From Symbiodinium natans (taxonomy: Eukaryota > Sar > Dinophyceae > Suessiales > Symbiodiniaceae), in the NCBI GenBank assembly GCA_905221605.1, contig CAJNDS010000508.1, positions 1-64,000 on the forward strand: 64,000 nucleotides of DNA, written 5' to 3'. Below, in pieces: positions 1-10,597 of the stretch. How positions within the stretch are numbered: position 1 is the first letter of the stretch; each line of letters opens with the position of its first letter. Under the pieces are notes generated by a model that worked only from the letters and a program-made list of their open reading frames with translations, was not told the DNA's origin and made no database searches. A program made the translations under genes and the position numbers.

Positions 1-2237
1 CCACTATGCCACCAAACCCCCAAGCCCTATTTCTTTAAATTAGACTATGCAAGGGGCGAACTACCCACATGAGCCGCATTCAACTGATCCTATTGTTTGT
101 GTTGAGGGCTTAGGGCTTGTTGAAGAGGGCGTTTTAAGAAAAAGCCTAAACCCTAAACCCTACACCCTAAACCCTCAACCCTAAACCAAGGTGCTAAAGG
201 CTTACGAAATAATGCTCTCGTCTTCAAGGCTTTCTGGGGAGGTCTCTGAGGTGCCCCAAACCCTAAACCCTAAACCCTAAACCCTAAACCCTAAACCCTA
301 AACCCTAAACCCTAAACCCTAAACCCTAAGCCCTAAGCCCGAAGCCCTAAGCCCTGAATCCCGATATCCCCTTAATCAAGACATGCACCGTAAGTACTAA
401 AAAGGAACCCCGTAGGTTGAGACCTGTTCCTCAATCCAGAGGTGCCCTGAACTGAACCCAACGCAACAACCCTAAGCCTTAAACCCCCTGTAGAAAATAT
501 TGCTGCATGTTGCGATCTTAAACCCGAATCCGAAAAATGTCAAATATCCCAGGCGCCTACCCCTAAACCCCAAACCCTAAGCCCTAAACCCGAAACCCTA
601 AACTGCCCCTTAGAAACCTAATCAAAATGTCATCTTCATAGTTCCTTTGGGTTTTTGTGTGAGCCAAAAATACGACTAATTCCTATCGCACTCTAAACCC
701 TTAACCACCCTCAACCCTCAACCCTCAACCATAAACCCCAAGTATCTCAGCCAACCCAGCGTTCCGGAGCTGGCGCGTCAGACTCAGGCGACTCAGCTGG
801 GCTCAGCCAACTCAGTTGGGCTTAGCTAGCGCGTTGAAACCAAAGATCCTTGCCTTGGCAAGTGGGGGCAGGGTTCAGGGTTTAGGGTTAAGGGTTTAGG
901 GTTTAGGGTTCAGGGTTCAGGGTTCAGGGTTCAGGGTTCAGGGTTCAGGGTTTAGGGTTCAGGGTTCAGGGTTCAGGGTTCAGGGTTCAGGGTTCAGGGT
1001 TCAGGGTTCAGGGTTTAGGGTTTAGGGTTTAGGGTTTAGGGTTGAGGGTTGAGGGTTCAGGGTTTAGGGTTTAAGGTTTAAGGTTTAAGGGTTCAGGTTT
1101 TGGGAAAATGCTAGAAGCTAGGGTATGGGGAACGAACAAACAGGATTGCAAAGATTGAAGCCACGGCGAAGCATTTTCAACTTTCTTGCTAATTTGGTAC
1201 TGTATCCCCCTACCTTCTCTAGATAAAGAACTATGTTTAACAACCATATATTATTCATTTTATGCGTTTGAGGATTGCAAGGTACCTCGTTCGTTAAGGA
1301 ATATCCCTTAAATCATCATAGGGATCCCTATATAACCGAAGGTAAATTCCTTGATCAAGGGGGCATTGGGCTGTGTGGGGATCTTTCTGTAGAAGATTCA
1401 ATTTGCTGACGGATTTTGGGGGTTTTGGGGTAGGAGCCTCGTAGGAAGTTGTTCATGTTCCCCCTTCTACTAACAGTCCTTAATAGGGATTATAATAGGG
1501 GGCACTAAAATCCTAATTTTCAGGACTGTTAGTATAGCGGGGGGAACATCCCAATGTTCAGGTGTTCAGACTTGTGACTAGGTAGCTCAAAAGGGAGACG
1601 AAACCAAGTGATGTCGGCAAATCTGAACGTCACATAGAACATGATGGAGAAACCACTGCATTTCTACCCTAAACCCTAAACCCTAAACCCTAAACCCCAA
1701 ATCCTGAACCCCAAACCCTAAAGCCCAAAACCCCAAAACCCCAAAACCCCAAAACCCCAAAACCCCAAAACCCCAAAACCCCAAACCCCAAACCCTTCTC
1801 CCGTTTCTGGCGTTTGGGCCATGGTTGGGAGAAGTATTCAAAGGTTTAGGGTTTAGGGTTTAGGGTTTAGGGTTTAGGGTTTAGGGTTTAGGGTTTAGGG
1901 TTTAGGGTTTAGGGTTTAGGGTTTAGGGTTTAGGGTTTAGGGTTTAGGGTTTAGGGTTTAGGGTTTAGGGTATACCTTAAATCATATAAGGATCCCTCTA
2001 TCACCTAGGGCATGTTCCTCACTTGTGGGGTATTCGCTGCAGCTTCCGGGCGCCTCGTGACTAGAGGCCGGTGGATTCACCAGGCCGAGTTTGCCCGTTT
2101 GGGTTTCGGTGTTTGGGTTCCGGGGACTGGATGCCCTAAACCCTAAACCCTAGACCCTAAACCCTTAATCCGTGCATGATGCCCATGGTTCGGATGGCGC
2201 GAGCACGATGAGGTGCGGAGTGCCATGGTCGATGGTG
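1..2237. repeat. Telomere-like repeat mosaic
   Basis: Short arrays of CCCTAAA (about 248-340, 540-600, 1667-1700) alternate with arrays on the other strand, TTTAGGG/TTCAGGG (868-1090) and a clean TTTAGGG run (1843-1971). At about 1730-1790 the unit changes to CCCCAAAA. Single-copy sequence lies between the arrays. I see no supportable gene in this stretch. The changes of orientation and unit show these are internal repeats, not one chromosome end. Confidence 0.9.
1455..1549. mobile_element. Short TIR element (MITE-like), family C copy 1
   Basis: The ends are inverted repeats of about 26 bp: ATGTTCCCCC...CTAACAGTCCT at the left and its near-complement AGGACTGTTAG...GGGGAACAT at the right. A second copy is at 38769-38872. 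There is no coding capacity, so it would be non-autonomous. Confidence 0.6.
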
Positions 2238-2465
2238 CATGGTAGTTATGAACCAAGTATAGCTGTACTTATGACCCACTTCTAAGCCCCTTAAGTGCCC
2301 AAAAAATGGTTATAAGCCCAGCTAGGAGGGTGGTTGTCAAAATCACGATCCCTTTTGAGGGTACTCTAAATATTAGGCGCCGTGTTATCATAGGGATCCA
2401 AAATAGGACCATCATTTTGACAACCACCCAAATCAGAACAGCTATGATTGGTTCATAAGTACCAT
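2238..2465. mobile_element. TIR element (family G) with a second TIR element (family F) nested inside
   Basis: Outer ends: about 29-bp inverted repeats at 2238-2266 and 2437-2465 (CATGGTAGTTATGAACCAA... against ...TTGGTTCATAAGTACCATG). A relative is at 8594-8792. Inside, 2328-2429 has its own 16-bp perfect TIR, GGGTGGTTGTCAAAAT / ATTTTGACAACCACCC, which matches the element at 42678-42773. The nesting shows repeated insertion of small non-autonomous elements. Neither part encodes a protein. Confidence 0.6.
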
Positions 2466-2469
2466 GAAC

Positions 2470-4380
2470 CCAGCGGTCACTGGAGCCTGTGGCTCTTCGC
2501 CTTTCCACAGGTGTGCCACACTTTCTGCCGCAGGACTCAGAACCCGAATTTTCTAAACTCAAATAATCTTAAGCCCCAAGGAGGGTAATTAATGGTCTCG
2601 GTGTCAGCTCCGCTGGCAAACCCTGCCAACCGAAAGCCTAAAGTCCCGAAAGCCCTTTAAAACACTTCAGCCCCGACCGAGAATCTAGAACCATGAACCA
2701 CCCCGCCTGAAACCCTAAACCCCCTATAAGCCGTAGACCCTAAACCCTAAACTACCAAGAGCCAGGTCTTGCCCTGAGAGCCCGCACCGGGAGTAGGAGG
2801 TTGACCTGTGATGCGAGGTGTGCCGGGCCCAGGTGTCAAACCAGGTTTAGGGTTTGGGGTTTGGGGTTTAGGGTTTAGGATTTAGAGTGGGCTGAAACAG
2901 GCGCCTGCGAAGTATCTGTCGGTGAGGACCAGGTGATTGGACCTCGCAATGAGGGGGGTAGGGAAGGGAGGAGGAGGGGGGGCGGGGGAGGGGGGGGAAC
3001 CCCAAAAAACCGAAACCCTAAAAGTTTGCAAGCAAGTGTGGGGCTTTGGGAGTAAAATTCGAGAAGGGCGGGGAGGAGAGGGAGGGAGTGCCTTACTGGG
3101 ATTCTCATTTTGAGGGGATCCTAGCAGTTTTGTTGTCTAAGGGGTCACATGTTATCGTAGACTTTGATTCAGGCTTTTTATTGAGGAAGGAGTCCGGACG
3201 TCTATGGGGCCTGTGTCACTACCCACCCGCCCACCCACCGTGTGGGTGAAAGGCCAAGGGCCACTAAACCCTAAACCCTAAACCCTAAATCCTAAACCCT
3301 AAACCCTAAACCCTAAATCCTAAATCCTAAACCCTAAACCCTAAGCTCTTGGGGCACCGGGCCAGCGATGCCATCTGCATCAGGATCGAGGTCCGCACAT
3401 TGCGAGGAGATCCTTCGCAAGGGACTCAGGCTGCCCTTTCCCTCCTGACTTGGCTGCACTCAGGATGGTAGCTATTAAACTTTTAGCTGCCTTATTAAGA
3501 AACCCAATAAACCCAAAAAAGGTAAGGATCTAAAGTTACGGTAAAGTACCACAAAGCTGAGAGGCCCCCGATTATTTTGGGGGGCCTCCATGAGGGGTCC
3601 CTCGTATTGCAGGAAACTCCCAATCGTTTAACTGCATCCATTCAGGGTTTCTCTGCTACCCCTCTATACTACCCCCCCCCCCCCCCCCCCCCCCCGGTTT
3701 CCCCTCCAATCATAACCCTAATTAGGCTTCATGATCCCGAAATAGCCTTAATTGTAGGGAACCCGGGGGGGGGGTGGACGGTTAGTATAGAGGGGGGTAG
3801 TAGGGGAACCCATGATTTCAGGCATTGCTCGACACTCTGGGACCCGCACACGTTCCCATCACTTCCGTTGCAGGCCTCCTGGAAAGATTGTGCGGCGAAT
3901 CCAGGGGTTTAAGGTTTAAGGTTTAGGGTTTAGGGTTTAGGGTTTAGGGTTTAGGGTTTAGGGTTTAGGGTTAGGCTCTAGAACACGCAGCCCCACACAA
4001 CTCAAGTGCCGGCTTGAGCTTGAAACAAACCCAAACAACCCCTAGTATCCCGAACAACCCTGCCCAAAAACCTTGGGGGCCTTGAGATCCTCGCCGCGCC
4101 CCGACTAGGTTGGCCCCTAAACCCCTCTGAAACATGTTCCTACCCAGACTTCTGGGGGGATCCCAAAGGTAGAACCTCCAAATAGTACCCTATACTACTA
4201 TCGGGTCATTTTTAGGAACCCTTAGGGGGATTCACTTTTTGGACCTTTTCAGGGGCCTGGGTAAACATGGTTCTCTTAAAGGCCCACGAAAAGGTGGGTA
4301 GCATATGGGTAGCTCTCGAAGTTGGGTCCCTTTGAGGGCCCTTTTCTCTAAAGTGCCGTACTATCTATACCCACATATAT

Positions 4381-4424
<44 letters not shown>

Positions 4425-4560
4425 GGTACCCCCCCCCCCAGTGACCTACCTTTTTTCGCCTTGTCTCAAGTCACCCAGCTGCATTGCAAGCAAACTCGGT
4501 GTGCAATATAGCGTATTTACTAGGGCGTAGACTAAAATACAATTAAAATCGCATACGCGG
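2470..4560. other. Intergenic or intronic, telomere-like arrays, no recognisable gene
   Basis: Contains CCCTAAA runs at about 3265-3345, a TTTAGGG run at 3900-3975, a poly-C tract near 3672-3695 and a dinucleotide (CA)n(TA)n run at about 4379-4425. The short open frames here lack family features or splice context that I could defend. Confidence 0.6.
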
Positions 4561-4565
4561 GACAG

Positions 4566-4836
4566 TAGAAAAACCAAAAATACCAAAACCAAAAAAACCA
4601 AAAAACCAAAACCAAAAAAAACAAAAAAAACAAAACCAAAAAAACCAAAAAAACCAAAAATACCAAAAAAACCAATTTTCCGGGACTCTCAGGAAATCCC
4701 TATGAGGCTTCTCCAAGAGTCCCGGAAAATTGGTTTTTTTGGTATTTTTGGTTTTTTTGGTTTTGGTTTTTTTGGTTTTTTTGGTTTTGGTATTTTTGGT
4801 TTTTTGGTTTTGGTATTTCGGCTTTTTGGTTCGCCT
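4566..4836. repeat. Long near-perfect inverted repeat (hairpin)
   Basis: The left arm (about 4566-4691) is a run of ACCAAAAA/ACCAAAAC units ending in TTTTCCGGGACTCT. The right arm (about 4720-4836) is its reverse complement, starting AGAGTCCCGGAAAA and continuing with GGTTTTTTTGG units. The loop is only about 28 bp. The arms mirror each other even in the order of the variant units (for example the GGTATTTTTGG positions), so the structure arose by inverted duplication or a snap-back event, not by chance low complexity. Confidence 0.8.
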
Positions 4837-4839
4837 TTA

Positions 4840-6370
4840 CGGTCACGAGGCAACAACTACGCATTTTTAAGTGTGCGTATGCTAATTGTGCTTTTCAGAA
4901 ATAGTATACAAGTGGTCTTTCTAGTGCTTCAGAACTATTTGTTTCGTTATTATGTAAGTAGAGCCGCTAGTGTTTAGTGCATCTTTTGGTTGTACTCAAG
5001 TGTAGTAGACCTTATTCAGCCATTACTTGGTGCTCTGGTAGCTCAATTCGCATGGATAATATTTGCCTGGTAAATGCGATTAATTATCTAGAAGCAGCAT
5101 TTGCAATACTTGTCTTGAGAAAAAGCATTTATTGCTTAGAATTGTTTGCTTAAAAAGTGACGCCTACTCGTCCAGGAATACCCCAAAACCCTATAATCCA
5201 AACTTTACCAGAGATTCTCCTGAAAAGCTTGCGCTTTTGGATGTTTTTATGTATTTGTGAACTTGCTTGTGTATGGCCTTCACTAAGTACTTCTCTAGGA
5301 TTCTTGTGCATTTTTAAGCCTGATTGTGCAAGTTGCGTTTTTCAGGCATAGTATATATGTGGTCTTTCTTGAATACTTCAGACATCTTTGTTTCATCGTT
5401 ATGTAAGTAGAACCGCTTCTATTTCCATTATTGTGCATTTTTAAGCTTGCTCATGCAAATTGTGCTTTTCAGACATAGTATATAAGTGGTCTTTAGTGAA
5501 TACTTCAGCAATCTTTGTCTCATTGTTATGTAGGTAGAACCGTTTCCATTTCCGCAAGTGTTTATTTCGTATTTGGTTAAGTATGGTCCTTTAAATAATA
5601 TTCACTTGAGTCAAATTGGGCTATTTGCTTAAGAATTCCTCTAGTAGTTAAATTCGCATAGAATGAATACTTAATACTTCAAAAAAATTGTTTCTTGAAT
5701 ATGTAAACATAAGTTTTTTTCATTTGACTTTGCAGATAGTACTTCAATAATACTTTGCCTGGTATAAACACAACTGTTTCAATGCATTAGTTGCTCAACA
5801 AAGCACTATTTGCCCTTTAAACCACACTTTGCCATATGTTGGTTGAGTATGGTGCTTCTTTCGTTTTTTGGTTGAGTATGGTCCTTTAAATGGTATTCAC
5901 TTGAGTCAAATTGGACTATTTGCTTAATAATTACTCTAGTAGCTAAATTCGCATAAAATGATTATTTCAAAAATAAAAACGATTCATGAATATGTAAACA
6001 TAAGGTATTTCAGTGGACTTTTCAGAGAGCATACTTTGCCTAGTACAAACACAATTGTATAAATACAGTATTTGCACTTTAAACGCACACTTTGCCATTT
6101 TTTGGTTGAGAACGGTGTTTATTTCGTATCTTGGTTGAGAATGCTCCTTTAAATAGTATTCACTTGAGTCAAATTGGGCTCTTTGCTTAATAATTACTCT
6201 AGTAGCTAAATTCGCATAGAACCAAGAAAAATGTTTCACTATTTGATTAATACTTTGCCTCGTACAAACACAACTGTATAAATAAGTTAGTTGCTCAACA
6301 AAACATTAATTGCCCTTGAAACGCACAACTTGCATATAAAAACACTGATCTAAACATCTAAAAACAGCAT
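4840..6370 (+). repeat. AT-rich island of degenerate tandem repeats
   Basis: Base composition is clearly more AT-rich than the surroundings and telomere-like units are absent. A unit of about 110-130 bp (CATTTTTAAG...TATGTAAGTAGAACCG) recurs near 4861, 5309 and 5437. A second unit of about 100 bp (CACTTGAGTCAAATTGG...TAAATTCGCATA) recurs near 5600, 5890 and 6160. The copies are diverged. The small open frames crossing it look fortuitous. Confidence 0.7.
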
Positions 6371-6539
6371 TGTCCGCTTCAGATTCAAAATGTAGATTCT
6401 TCCAATGCTGGCTTATCGGGGTCTGTGAGGCGGGTGTCCCAGTAACTGTCCTTCATTACCCGGTGATTAACTACGCGACTTTTGGGCCTTCTTTGTTGTT
6501 TTTTGTTAAAAAGGCCTAAAAAGGCCTAAAAAGGGTAGG

Positions 6540-8430
6540 TCGCTGGGGGGGGGGGTAGCATATATATATATATATATATATATACATACGTATATCTGTG
6601 TGTGTGTGCTTTAGGACCCACAACGGGACCCTGACTCCCAGCAGCCGAAACGTTGGGCTTCTATCTCCAGAGGTGGGGAGCTGCAGCGCCCAAGCCGGAA
6701 GGGAACGGGCAACAGGAGCCGCTTGGAAGCTGTTAAGCCCCAAGCCCCAAGCCCCAAGCCCCAAGCCCTAAGCCCTAAGCCCTGGGCCCTAAGCCCTAAA
6801 CCCTAAACCCTAAACCCTAAACCCTAAACCCTAAACCCTAAACCCTAAACCCTAAACCCTAAGTCAGTCTACTGAGTAACCCTCTTACATAATCCCCAGA
6901 ACACACCTTGCGAACCCTACCTACCACGTCCATATTCTCACAAGCAAAAGCATCCGGATTCTACCATCCTGCACCCGACCCCGAGTTCCCAAACCTGAGC
7001 CCATCAAACCTTGGACCCCTCCTCTCTAGGGTTTAGGGTTTAGGGTTGAGGGTTGAGGGTTGTTTTTGAAGCCCAACTGTCGCTGGATCCAGCTGAGTCC
7101 GGCACCAGGGAGTACCTCGGAAGAGTTCTGCTACGTAGGGTTTCGGGTTTCGGGTTTAGGGTTTAGGCTTTAGGTTTTGGGGGTTTGGGGGTTTGGGGGT
7201 TTGGGTTCGGGGTTTGGGGGTTGGCCCCTGAAAGCATCTGTAAAAAAATCCTGAATACTGGTCCGCTGAAACACAATAAGGCAAAACATTAAAAACTCAC
7301 AAAACCTGCCCAATTTATGGTTGCGGCCTTGGGCTTAGGGTTTAGGGTTTGGGGTTTACGGTTTAACCCGTTGCAAGCCCTACCAGCTGCGACGACTGCC
7401 CTTGCATTCACCTCCTGACATCCCGAACAAAAAAACTTAAACTAGTCCAAGTGAACCTTATGTCCTTATGACCCCCTGAACCCTGAAACCCTGAACCCAA
7501 AACCCTGAACCCCAAACCCTAAACCCCAAACCCCTAACCCCAAACCCCTAAACCCCAAAGCCCAAACCCCTGAACCCCAAATCCTAAACCCTAAACCCCT
7601 AAACCCAAAACCCTAAACACCTAAACCCCACACCCCTATACCCCAGACCCTAAACCCCTAAACCTAAACCCCAAACCCCGAAACCCCAAACCCGAAACCC
7701 TAAACCCCAAACCCTAAACCCCAAACCCTAAACCCCAAACTCCAAAACCCAAGCCCCAAAACCCAACACCTAAACCCCAAACCCCTAAACCCCAAACACC
7801 TAAACCCCAAACCCCCTAAACCCCAAACCCCTAAACCTTAAACCCTAAACGCCAAACCCAGAAAGCTCGCAACCAAGCTGCGGTGTGGCGTCCGCAGGCT
7901 GGGGGTTGGAAAAATACAGCCGCAAGGCATTGGCCTGTTCAAAGGGCGGGAAAGGGCGGGTGATGGGTTTAGGGTTTAGGGTTTAGGGTTTAGGGTTTAG
8001 GGTTTAGGGTTAGGGTTTAGGGCTTAGGGGTTAGGGTTTAGGGTTTAGGGTTTAGGGGTTTAGGGTTTAGGGTTTAGGGTTTAGGGTTTAGGGTTTAGGG
8101 TTTAGGGTTTAGGGTTTAGGGTTTAGGGTTTAGGGTTTAGGGTTTAGGGTTCAAGCTTTGGGCTGCAGGGTTTCGGGTTATAGGGGCTGCATAGTGTCAA
8201 AGACATGCCTGATCCTCCTTTCGCCATCCTTGGCCCCTTCGACTCGCTCCATAACGCCAGAACCCCAAACCCCAAACCCCAAACCCCAAACCCGAAACCC
8301 CAAACCCGAAACCCGAAACCCGAAACCCGAAACCCGAAACCCGAAACCCCAAGCCCAAACCCCCAAACCCCCAAACCCCCAAACCCCCAAACCCCCAAAC
8401 CCCCAACCCCAAAACCTAAACCCTAAACCC
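6540..8430. repeat. Telomere-like arrays with many variant units
   Basis: A (TA)n tract at 6560-6585 is followed by CCCTAAA (6775-6862), mixed CCCCTAAA/CCCCAAA (7480-7860), TTTAGGG (7963-8150) and then CCCCAAA, CCCGAAA and CCCCCAAA blocks (8259-8408). The long open frames over 8144-8500 are translations of these repeats, not genes. Confidence 0.9.
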
Positions 8431-9060
8431 TCTTACCCGCAACTGCCGGCAAGCTTCTCTCACCGCAACGTCCGTAACGTTCGACTCGTTGTTCGGGCCT
8501 AGCTCATCTATCTTTAAAAGGATATTCAAGAACTTCGGAGGCTCTGGGTAGATCGGCTCTCCAGGGGCTTTGGTCTCCGAGTCGACTCTACTGGGAGGTT
8601 CATGGTACTTACAACCCAATAGGGTTTATTTAGGGTTTAGGGCTTAGGGCTTAGGGCTTGGGGCCTAGGGCTTAGGGCTTAGGGCTTAGGGCTTAGGGCT
8701 TAGGGCTTAGGGTACTTTTTAAACCAAATAAAATTGTACTTCTAACCCACCTGAAGTGCCCTAACGTTGTTTAATAAGTACCATGAACCTCCAAGTAGGG
8801 TGTTGCAGGTCAAAGACCTGGCAGATGACTGTTTGTGACTGATAAATTTGGGGGTTGACGAAAATCAGGAACCCCTAAAATGGAGCCCCAAATAGTAAGA
8901 TTCCGGTATAGCAAGGACCCCAAGAAGGTACCCCTCATATCGTAACCCCCGATTTGTCCAGCACGTCCTGAGCACTGCACTTGCCGGCACGCTGGCCTGT
9001 AGTGTCGGTCCGGTGGCATTCGTTTCCTGCATCTGGATCGTCACAACAGGTTGAGGAGCT
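8430..9060 (-). CDS. Minus-strand exon candidates, protein not recognised
   Basis: Reading 8580 down to 8430 on the minus strand gives a protein-like stretch containing PPKFLNILLKIDELGPN and VTDVAVREACRQLRV. Further upstream, 9060-8952 reads VVTIQMQETNATGPTLQ and 8852-8795 gives another short open segment. The pieces are separated by a family G TIR element (8594-8792) and a family D TIR element (8850-8952), which are candidates for introns. A small segment at about 9200-9244 (minus) is bounded by TTGCAG|G and CAG|GTAGCC and could be another exon. Telomere-like repeats follow at 9078-9155. I do not recognise the family and the splice junctions are not proven. Confidence 0.35.
8594..8792. mobile_element. 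TIR element, family G copy 2, filled with CTTAGGG repeats
   Basis: Perfect 17-bp inverted repeats, GGAGGTTCATGGTACTT (8594-8610) and AAGTACCATGAACCTCC (8776-8792), enclose an array of TTTAGGG/CTTAGGG units (about 8620-8712). The ends match the outer element at 2238-2465. Confidence 0.6.
8850..8952. mobile_element. TIR element, family D copy 1
   Basis: The ends are GGGGGTTGACGAAAATC and CGTAACCCCCG, with internal blocks shared with the other D copies (GGACCCC, AATAGTAAGATTCC, GAAGGTACCCC). It is flanked on both sides by ATTT, a plausible 4-bp target duplication. Confidence 0.6.
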
Positions 9061-9363
9061 TCGAGTTTGCGGGTGTGGGCTTAGGGTTTAGGGTTTAGGG
9101 TTTAGGGTTTAGGGTTTAGGGTTTAGGGTTTAGGGTTTAGGGTTTAGGGTTTAGGGCCTTTAGGTCATCACACGCAATACTTAGTTGTCCTACGGCTACC
9201 TGTGCAGAGCACAAGAAGCGCCAAGCCCAGCAGATGCACTCTGCCTGCAAAAGCAAAGTGGGCATTTGGGAGTTTACGCTAACAAGGGGCCCATAAACTA
9301 GACCCCAAACTACTCGGATCCCCCTTGCAACAAGGACCTCCCCCCAAATCAGATAATCCTACC

Positions 9364-9462
9364 GTCCCAGAGAGCACACTACCCCTCAACTAAGGAACCT
9401 ATACATCATTTGAGGGTTTAGGGTTTAACTTACGTAAGGGGGCATTGGGCTCTCTGGGTTCG
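9364..9462. mobile_element. TIR element, family E, with a telomere-like insert
   Basis: Inverted ends CCCAGAGAGC...CTCAACTAAGG and GTAAGGGGGCATTGGGCTCTCTGGG. The middle contains GGGTTTAGGG. Related ends occur near 33206-33380, 33413-33510, 61880-61970 and 62359-62438. Confidence 0.5.
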
Positions 9463-9536
9463 GAAGCTCCTATGTCTTGCGGCGGAGCAGAAGCTCGGGC
9501 AACTCAACTGGCAACTCACAGGGTCCGAAGTTACGA

Positions 9537-9985
9537 GCCCTAAACCCTAAACCCCAAACCCCAAACCCTAAACCCTAAACCCCCAAACCCTAAACCCTAA
9601 ACCCTGAACCCTGAACCCTGAACCCTGAACCCTGAACCCTGAACCCTGAACCCTGAACCCTGAACCAACCCTGAACTCACTCCAAAACCCTAAAGCTCAA
9701 ACCCTTGCACCCCAAGTTACGAGCCGAGGCCAGGATCTCACCCATGGGCCTTCTCTGTTAGAACACGAAAAACCTGTCTGCAATAGACACTTCTCTGAAC
9801 CTAAACCCTAAACCCTAAACCCTAAACCCTAAACCCTAAACCCTAAACCCTAAACCCTACACCCTAAACCCTAAACCCTAAACCCTAAACCCTAAACCCT
9901 AAACCCTAAACCCTAATCCTAAACCCTCAACCCTCAACCCTAAACCCTAATCCTAAACCCTCAACCCTCAACCCTAAACCCTCAA
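9537..9985 (+). repeat. CCCTAAA/CCCTGAA telomere-like arrays
   Basis: CCCTAAA and CCCCAAA units turn into a CCCTGAA block (9600-9665). After about 130 bp of other sequence, a longer CCCTAAA/CCCTCAA array runs from 9795 to 9985. Confidence 0.9.
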
Positions 9986-10597
9986 CCCATATAATGTACT
10001 TTCGACACTCCCTGTGTAAGGCCCAGAAGAAGTTCAATCCAGAGAGCCCCCTCTATACCCCTTCAACAGGGAATATACCTTAGATGATATTATAGGGATC
10101 CTTCACATTCAGGGTCTATTCAGTCGATTTTCCTAAGCCCTCAACCCCAAACCTTAAACCCGAAGCTCTTATGTAAGAGGCATAAAGAGCTCTTTTCAGG
10201 GTATCCCTAAACGCTAGAACGGGTCCTCGGCCCACATGAGCGGTATGCTGGGATGCCGTCGGCAACCTCTCCGCGCCCTCCAAAGGGCGCCTCGGCTCTG
10301 ATTTCGGGCTTCGGGGGTGAAGGGTAGAGGGCTAGGGTTTAGGGTTTAGGGTTTATATAGGGTTTAGCGTCTGGGGTCTAGGGGGTAGGGTTTGGCTTAG
10401 GGCTTAAGGCTTAGGGCTTAGGGTCTAGGGTTCCAAGTCCTCAATCTGAAGCGCGTAGCACCCTAAATCTAAGACCCTTCATCCCAAGAGGAAACAATCC
10501 GAACTTGATCGATCTCAAGACTAACACCAAGGAAGCGGCATGGCCAAGAAATGTACATGTTTGGGTTTAGGGGCTTCGGGTTCAGGGCTTAGGGTGC

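Noticed and set aside
1-400. A true telomere at the window start
   Set aside because: Arrays are short, switch orientation and recur throughout the window, so they are interstitial.
8144-8502. PKPQTPNPKP and GFGVWGF repeat proteins; also 38790-39184
   Set aside because: They are translations of CCCCAAA/CCCGAAA and CCCAAAA telomere-like arrays on either strand.
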